From Amanita rubescens (lineage: Eukaryota > Basidiomycota > Agaricomycetes > Agaricales > Amanitaceae), in the NCBI GenBank assembly GCA_015039365.1, contig WION01000048.1, positions 186,001 to 250,000 on the forward strand: a stretch of 64,000 nt of DNA, read 5' to 3'. The position numbers and the translations under genes are program-made. How positions within the stretch are numbered: the stretch's first letter is position 1; each line of letters opens with the position of its first letter. Positions 58,418 through 64,000 of the stretch are shown in pieces. Below the pieces are notes generated by a model. That model was not told the origin of the DNA. It saw nothing but the letters and a program-made list of their open reading frames with translations, and made no database searches.

Positions 58418-59320
58418 CCCTGGAGCAGCCGCCTTTATAGTAGTCCAAGCACTCGTCCAAGCATAGAGACCCTGATGTATTGAGGGATTTCATGAACACA
58501 CGGATGAGGCCCATAAGATTCCCAGTCAAAGCTCGAACATTCCGCGACACCAGTCATTCTTGACATCTTGCAAACTACATTTTCTCAATTAATTGTCCAC
58601 GCTCAACAAGACCGCTATGGCAGCGCGCTCCAGCTCTCTGGATCGTTAGCGACGGCTCGCCGAACGGTCGTACCCCGGCCACTTTATAGACTTTTGACTG
58701 ACAGGCTCTTCCGCACCTCAAGGCACGATAGGCGTTCAGGATCGCGCGCCTAAGACCCCTGATACGGCGTGATAGAACAACGAGTTCAGCGTCGCGGGAG
58801 AGAAAAAGGCGAACACATACTGTCTTTACGTTACCCGTACCGAGTGCCGCCGAATTCAACCTTTCATCTTGTTTCTCGCGGCCATTTGGTGCAACATTAA
58901 TCGTCTTGGATGTATACTTATGGTACGGTACGTTTGCAGCAAAGCCAAAGGATTACGTCACTCGCCTCGATGCTGCCGACAAAGAAACTTTGAAGTGAAT
59001 TTCTCAAGATCGGATGCGCGGAAAGAATCCGAGTTTGATTGGTTCCGCTACACAGCCTCAACTTGCATTCCACAAGTGTCAAAAAGATCCCTACGGGAAG
59101 TGCATTCAAGTTCGGTACGTTCGGTACGAGGACATGCGCGATTCTCCACACGGACATGAGTCCCTTCATCGCCCGCACGACAGCCAAGTAGATTGACATG
59201 AGTATCAGATAAGTATCCGCTCCATTATCGAATACAAGCCAACATTCGGATAGTCGAATATAAAAATTGAAAGAGGTAATGCCTCTATTCGGCATATTCC
59301 GTGACATACTTTGACCCTGA
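58418..59320. other. Intergenic gap between the MFS paralogues
   Basis: About 900 bases. Several frames of 60-130 codons overlap on both strands without domain features. Expected to hold the promoter of MFS 1 and terminator of MFS 2. Confidence 0.35.
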
Positions 59321-61390
59321 CTACATTGTATATCGGAAGCCTGGTTGTCCTTCTAAAATCACCGATGATCCAATGCGTGCTTTGGAATTCTGGCTCCAGA
59401 AATGCATCGTGGTACCTGCAAGAAGCAATAATAGAAGAATCTGGCAAGCTATCGACGCATATATGCCTGGAATATATCGAGGGAAGTCTTCTTGTCGGAA
59501 AACAGCGGATGTGAATATACCGCCTATCGCGCCGAACGATACGACTAGGGCTGACATAACGGCCTTTTTACTGTGAGATATAACATTGTTCGAAGACTTG
59601 ATATGGAAATTCATCCATTATCAGTCTCTAGCACGTTGGATGTTTGAAACTCACGTAGGCCAAGATACCGGAGATACCCATTGTGGAACCCGCAGTGCTA
59701 AGAAAGAGTCCTGGGGAGGGGTAATTCAGTTCGTATTGGCATCTTCGGTTCTACGGAATACGCACCCGCATACCTCAAATTGGGTTGTATGACGAAGCCA
59801 GTAAGTGTTAGTCCAATGATTCCCGAAATAGCACCCATGGCAATGAATGCAGCTCTGTGTCGGATCTTGTCAGATATCCACGCAAAAATCATGTTATTCA
59901 TCCCCTGTTGTTACGTTCATTGACACGCCATACGATAAAGTAATATCACCGACTGCAACTATGAACGGTGGTGCACTCTATGGAACCATGTGAATCAACA
60001 CGTGCAGGTGATCCGATCCACCTACCAGCAGCATCGAATCTCTAATGTTCCAGCCCATGCTCTTAAGAATGATCGTAATGAAGAATCTACAACTGGTTGA
60101 AGGCTAATCTCTGAACAAAATCTGCCTTACCCGTTCGCGAATCCAGGAACCGTCGCACAGAAATACATTAATCCTGCAATATCATCCTGAATAACTGTCA
60201 TGCCGAAATACGTCTTAGCATGCTCACCGAATGCCCACAATTTCCAATCCAGGAGGTGAGATTTCACCTTATTTCCTGTTATCACATCCGGAACAGAATC
60301 TCCTCTGTCTTCTTCAATGCGCTTCAGGATTAACTCGGTCTGTTCCGCGTCTAAAAATTGGTTCTGGTCGGGAAAATCGGGTAGGTATCTCCATGAAAGG
60401 AGGCCGCAGACTATCGTAATGGCTCCCTCGATGATCTAGAATATGAACAATTTATTAACATCCCTGCGGCAGGGACTAATACCTACGAATATCCAAGACC
60501 AGGCAGTTATGCCGAATTTACCACCGAGTAGACTGATAAGGTAGGCCAATATTGGACTGAGGCCCCCAGCCAGTATTGCGATGAACCAAAGGGCGGCGAG
60601 CCTGCGCCCAATGACTATTGATTCAATCGGAAGTTCGGACCGGACGGAGCTTACCGTTTTTGGACTTCGTGTCGGATGTACCTGTAGCGATGTCAAGTTC
60701 TGGGAAAATAGTAAGCCTTTCAACGCACCACGTCGAGATGATGAATAAGAGTGCAGGGAAAAAACCCGCCTGTCAAGTTCCGCATGAAGGACATCCCGAG
60801 CAGGCGTAGAAGCGCACCTCCATGGCCCCAAGTAGAACTCGGCAAAGCATTAGGTATCCCCACGACCGAACGAACCCCATGCTCAGCTGCACAACTCCCC
60901 ACGAAACTACGCAGAAACCCAAAAAGTTCTTAGCGCCTATCTGCCGTACGAACAAATTGCTCGGTAATTGACTAGAGAAAGATCAACAAGAATTTCAATG
61001 TGCGTATGGGGCACTTGCAGCAAGACATATGGTATAAAGTACACAAGCGACAGGACGCTGTAACGACTTCCGACGTTTATATGCTGCGACACGATCAACA
61101 CGTCAAACCCTCAAGTGCAGCTTGCGCTCACCAAATCTTCACCCATTCCCGCAACGCGAGCAATCCCTAGGTTTGCCCTGTCCATGAAATCCAATGCGCA
61201 TAGAAATCCTAGAAAATATACTAAACGTAAATCTATCTGGCGCCTTGATCAACGTAAGCAAGCCTAGAAGCGATACAAGCAAGACCGGAGCTTACAGCGT
61301 CTTCCGCTCCAAGTTCTCGAGTCGGCGCTTCGAGTCGTCACCTTTAGCTGTTGGAGAAATTTGTTTGGGTTCGGCGTCGAATTCTGTCAT
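59321..61390 (-). CDS. MFS transporter, nicotinate/allantoate permease type (2)
   Basis: Start MTEFDAEPKQISPTAKGDDS at 61390; exon 1 ends after ERKT and joins at a CAAG acceptor (about 61237) to LRQIDLRLVYFLGFLCALDF and MDRANLGIARVAGMGEDL. Further marks: LWFIAILAGGLSPILAYLIS, WSWIFVG, RIEEDRGDS, WISDKIRHRAAFIAMGAISG, and near the end GAIGGIFTSAVFRQEDFPRY, IPGIYASIACQILLLLLLAG, then EGQPGFRYTM and stop at 59321. Same anion:cation symporter branch as MFS 1, with equivalent motifs at equivalent places, so the two arose by tandem duplication but have diverged considerably. Substrate unknown. Some exon borders were not resolved. Confidence 0.82.
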
Positions 61391-62156
61391 CGTTCAAGTG
61401 CGCTTGCAGGACGACAGCGCGGCAGACCTCGACCTTTAAAACTCCGGCAAACGGGAGTTTGGCACAAAGGATGAAGCCCGAAGAAGCCTATAGGACAAGA
61501 AGCAGCATGAACGCCACGGGCATCCTGCGTCCAGGTCTGAAAGAACTGGAGGATCACCACAAGGTCTCCCGCTATCGAAGAGGTTAAACGAACGAAGAGT
61601 GCTTGCTACACGCACATGCTTATGCGAATCTTGGTTGTGTTAGTGTCGATCCTATGCCTAGAAGTACGCTTCGACTGGCTGACGGCGAGCGATCCCCAGC
61701 TTCCTGCGTCGAGCACGGGCATTGCCCTTTGTCAGTTTAGCGAGGGGCACCGATTTCTTTTTGCGACTCTGCGCCATCAGGATTGCTGCGCGAATAACTC
61801 TACCCATGCCGGCGGTTGAGACATCCGTATTCACATTCACGAGTCGTACGACTCGGGTTGACATCGGGCATCATAAAGACCAACGAACTCAGGTAATCGC
61901 AGATAAAATAAGGCTGATGTTTACTAACCGAAACGATAAAAAATAACTCTAGAATTCAAGTCCATTGATCATAAATAAGACTTGCATAAATTGCGCTCTG
62001 TCTCTCTCTGCTCCTACATCCTGCCATATAGATACATGCATGCATGCTCATACACGCGAAACAGCATACAAATAAACTGTTTTCAAAGGCCTTGAGATGA
62101 AAATTAAAAAAAACAATGATGTAAGCACTTACGATCCGCGCATGAGACAACTCCTA
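61391..62156. other. Intergenic gap, MFS 2 promoter side
   Basis: About 765 bases with the MFS 2 promoter and the 3' flank of the NMNAT gene. A basic 68-codon minus frame at 61658-61864 (RKKKSVPLAKLTKGNARARR) is noted but unsupported. Confidence 0.4.
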
Positions 62157-63277
62157 CTATGAAGGGACTGTTAACTCCTTCTTAGGTCCGCCAAGGGCCG
62201 GATCCCTTTCCTTCCCTGTCCCTTTGTTTCCTTTATCTAGATTGGACGAATTTGTTACAACTGCAGCACTTTCGTCTTGGTACAGTCCATGTTGTTCTAT
62301 ATAATCAACGACTGGATTTGGGAGGAGGTATCGGACCGAAAGGCCTCTACGTAGAAATAGTCGGACCTAAGAGGCGATGATGAGTCTAGGGTCGATGCAC
62401 CATATCGACGGTCAAACCTTGGTGCTGCTGACATCATTCTGTATAAGTTGGGAAATGAGATAAATGTTGGACCGCCATCGCTGGAGATTATCGATAGCTT
62501 GCTCCAATCCGTTGCCCGCTCGCTCGATGACGAAGACTCCGTAACGACCGAGAATGTGATCAAGCTAATGGAGTAAGTGGGCCTCGTGATGCGAGTAACA
62601 AAGTACTATACGTACATCTTCGTGACTCCAGACACCAGGTTCACTCATAGTCGCGATCAGGTCGGAACCGGCCAATAGCATAACGCGAACGTTCCTGTGT
62701 TCGCCATCTTCGGTATAAACGCCTCCGAGCCTTTGATTGATTTCATAATCGAAATGATCTAGCACGACGGCGGTGCGTTGGTATGATTGGAAAGCCTCCC
62801 ATGTGTCTATCATAAGCCAGGTGTTTGTCTCCTCGGCGGCGTGCATGCACATATTGGCTCTGCAAAGTAACAATTAGAGTGTATTAAAAATAAGCATGCG
62901 CGCTGTGCGTGGGAGTGAATGACACAAGCGGAGATTGGATGGCGACAGAAGTCCCGGCCGATAAGTAGAACGGAAAAACAAGCTCACCTATGATGAGCAC
63001 TGAGCAAACCAGGCTTCTTGTATTGGTCGCTAACGGGACTGAGATAACCAGCCATTATCTCGAAATCGGTATTCTGTCTAACATAATCCTTCGCCATCTC
63101 AAACATGCGAAGGTGGAGATAAGTAACTGGGCTGAAAGAACCACATGCGACGAGTACGATCGGAGTCTTTGAGGGGTCTTTGAGAGTGCGGGAGAGACGG
63201 TGAAGAGGGAAAGCGTAATTCTGTGGATAAGTGAACCTGGACTCATAGGGAGGCGATCCAGGTAGAGAGGTGGACAT
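62157..63277 (-). CDS. NMA1: Nicotinamide/nicotinate mononucleotide adenylyltransferase
   Basis: NMNAT joins ATP with NMN or NaMN to make NAD or deamido-NAD. The nucleotidyltransferase signature VACGSFSPVTYLHLRMFEMA (GxFxPxTxxH) is near 63130, followed by GYLSPVSDQYKKPGLLSAHH, an intron, ANMCMHAAEETNTWLMIDTW, VMLLAGSDLIATMSEPGVWS, then LDHILGRYGVFVIERAGNGL and the second nucleotide motif SSTKVRLFLRRGLSVRYLLP followed by NPVVDYIEQHGLY. Introns interrupt the gene, including one right after SSTK (about 62349-62408). Start at 63277 (MSTSLPGSPPYESRFTYPQN) is preferred; an in-frame upstream Met is possible. Stop at 62157-62159. Confidence 0.93.
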
Positions 63278-64000
63278 CGGGGAGGCAAGTGAGGGTATTA
63301 CTGAAGTGAAAGGAGCAGTGCCAATCCCGATGACCATGAGTAATTGCTTCCCACGGGCTAGTGGCAGCCGAGGCAGGCGACGGCCGACTGAGAGTGACAG
63401 TGGCATGTGCTCTGCTTGGGCGTGACTGCAGCTACCAGCGCTGGGCGCGAGCCACGTGCACGCGCTTTCCAGCGACCCTCGCAATAAGATTAAAGAAGCC
63501 ACCGTGTGTCCGCCCACAAGTTAGTAGCTTGACCCTGACCGACTCAATGACGTCATTCTCTTCTTCACACAGGTATACTTAGTTCAGGTAAAGTTAGTTA
63601 AATACCAAGTGTGGAAAAGGACGTACTGCACTGTGCACACCTACTGAAGTTCATCAGCGGTTCCGGTAAAAATTCCACTGCCCTTGCTTCCATCTCATAG
63701 TTTATTAATTATTCATGGCGTTAATTACAGAACTAAATATCCTGATGCACTTGTAGACATACCAATGTCATGCCAATTCCCAAAAAGCTGCTTGATCAAG
63801 TCGAAAGCAAGAACTCGGCTTCATGAGCAATGTTCGGTACCAGGGACAGGCAAGACCATGAATTATTCACTGCGTGCGTTACACAATACAACCCGGGCCA
63901 TCGCTCGTTCTCAAGTACTGGGCCATGCATTAACCTTTTCCTCACGTTGCGACTGCCGCTCCTCGCAGCGTTTTGCATAGTTTCTCACCTCCTCTGGTGT
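63278..64000. other. Right edge; possible start of a gene
   Basis: About 720 bases upstream of NMNAT. On the + strand an ATG at 63858 opens a short basic frame (MNYSLRALHNTTRAIARSQV) that looks like a mitochondrial presequence but meets a stop at 63978; a splice site could continue it beyond the window. Too little is present to call a gene. Confidence 0.25.

Noticed and set aside
58575..59307. Overlapping frames of 94-129 codons in the gap between the MFS genes.
   Set aside because: Arg/Cys-rich composition typical of chance frames; no membrane or domain pattern.
61658..61864. Basic minus-strand frame with RKKKSVPLAKLTKGNARARR, reminiscent of a ribosomal or DNA-binding protein.
   Set aside because: Short, without neighbours in frame or a recognised family, and within a promoter gap.
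63858..63980. Presequence-like frame at the right edge.
   Set aside because: Stops after 40 codons; continuation outside the window cannot be judged. Listed only as a note within the gap entry.

Overview
The window is nuclear DNA of a filamentous basidiomycete, most likely an agaricomycete (mushroom-forming fungus). Genes are compact, broken by many 45-65 bp GT-AG introns, lie on both strands and have short intergenic gaps. F-box-like proteins, a GPI-type extracellular serine-rich cupredoxin protein and small multi-exon membrane proteins of mushroom type are abundant. I saw no tRNA, rRNA, CRISPR array or intact transposon.

Layout. 0-7.4 kb is housekeeping: the 3' end of mitochondrial Hsp70 (+), an F-box-like protein (+), dynactin subunit 5 (-) starting 42 bp from a divergent TMEM70-like mitochondrial protein (+), and a cytochrome-b5/FMN L-lactate dehydrogenase (-) with a 9-nt microexon. 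7.9-16.6 kb is an accessory block: two tandem LRR-type F-box paralogues with identical intron positions, a decayed D-Ala-D-Ala-ligase-like ATP-grasp relic, and a 2-kb tandem duplication of another F-box gene in which the two copies carry different disabling lesions. 16.7-18 kb holds PPM1 (leucine carboxyl methyltransferase).

18.2-30.5 kb is the most unusual part. A full-length eIF4G gene is followed by three partial eIF4G copies in tandem. Each partial copy is preceded by the same short sequence block, which in the best-preserved copies encodes a hydrophobic anchor. In copy 3 this anchor and five 11-residue repeats are fused in frame to the MIF4G domain. Copies 1, 2 and 3 each carry their own frame-breaking indels, and copies 1 and 3 are both truncated at the same place in MIF4G by different insertions.

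30.7-44.5 kb: a TRK potassium transporter with a 16-nt microexon, an unrecognised 172-aa protein, three tandem paralogues of a four-helix-type membrane protein, a kinase-like relic, TIM22, and an arrestin-like trafficking adaptor ending in a PPxY motif. 44.8-50.6 kb: the serine-rich cupredoxin-like protein, a 49-aa secreted cysteine-containing peptide, an F-box-like protein, and N-acetylglucosamine-6-phosphate deacetylase. 52.8-63.3 kb: a bZIP factor with a predicted membrane segment, two tandem nicotinate/allantoate-type MFS transporters, and nicotinamide mononucleotide adenylyltransferase.

Functional links are modest. The MFS transporters (which resemble nicotinate carriers) sit beside the NAD-synthesis enzyme NMNAT. 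Hsp70, TIM22 and the TMEM70-like protein are all mitochondrial but separated. All exon boundaries were set by eye from reading frame and splice consensus.
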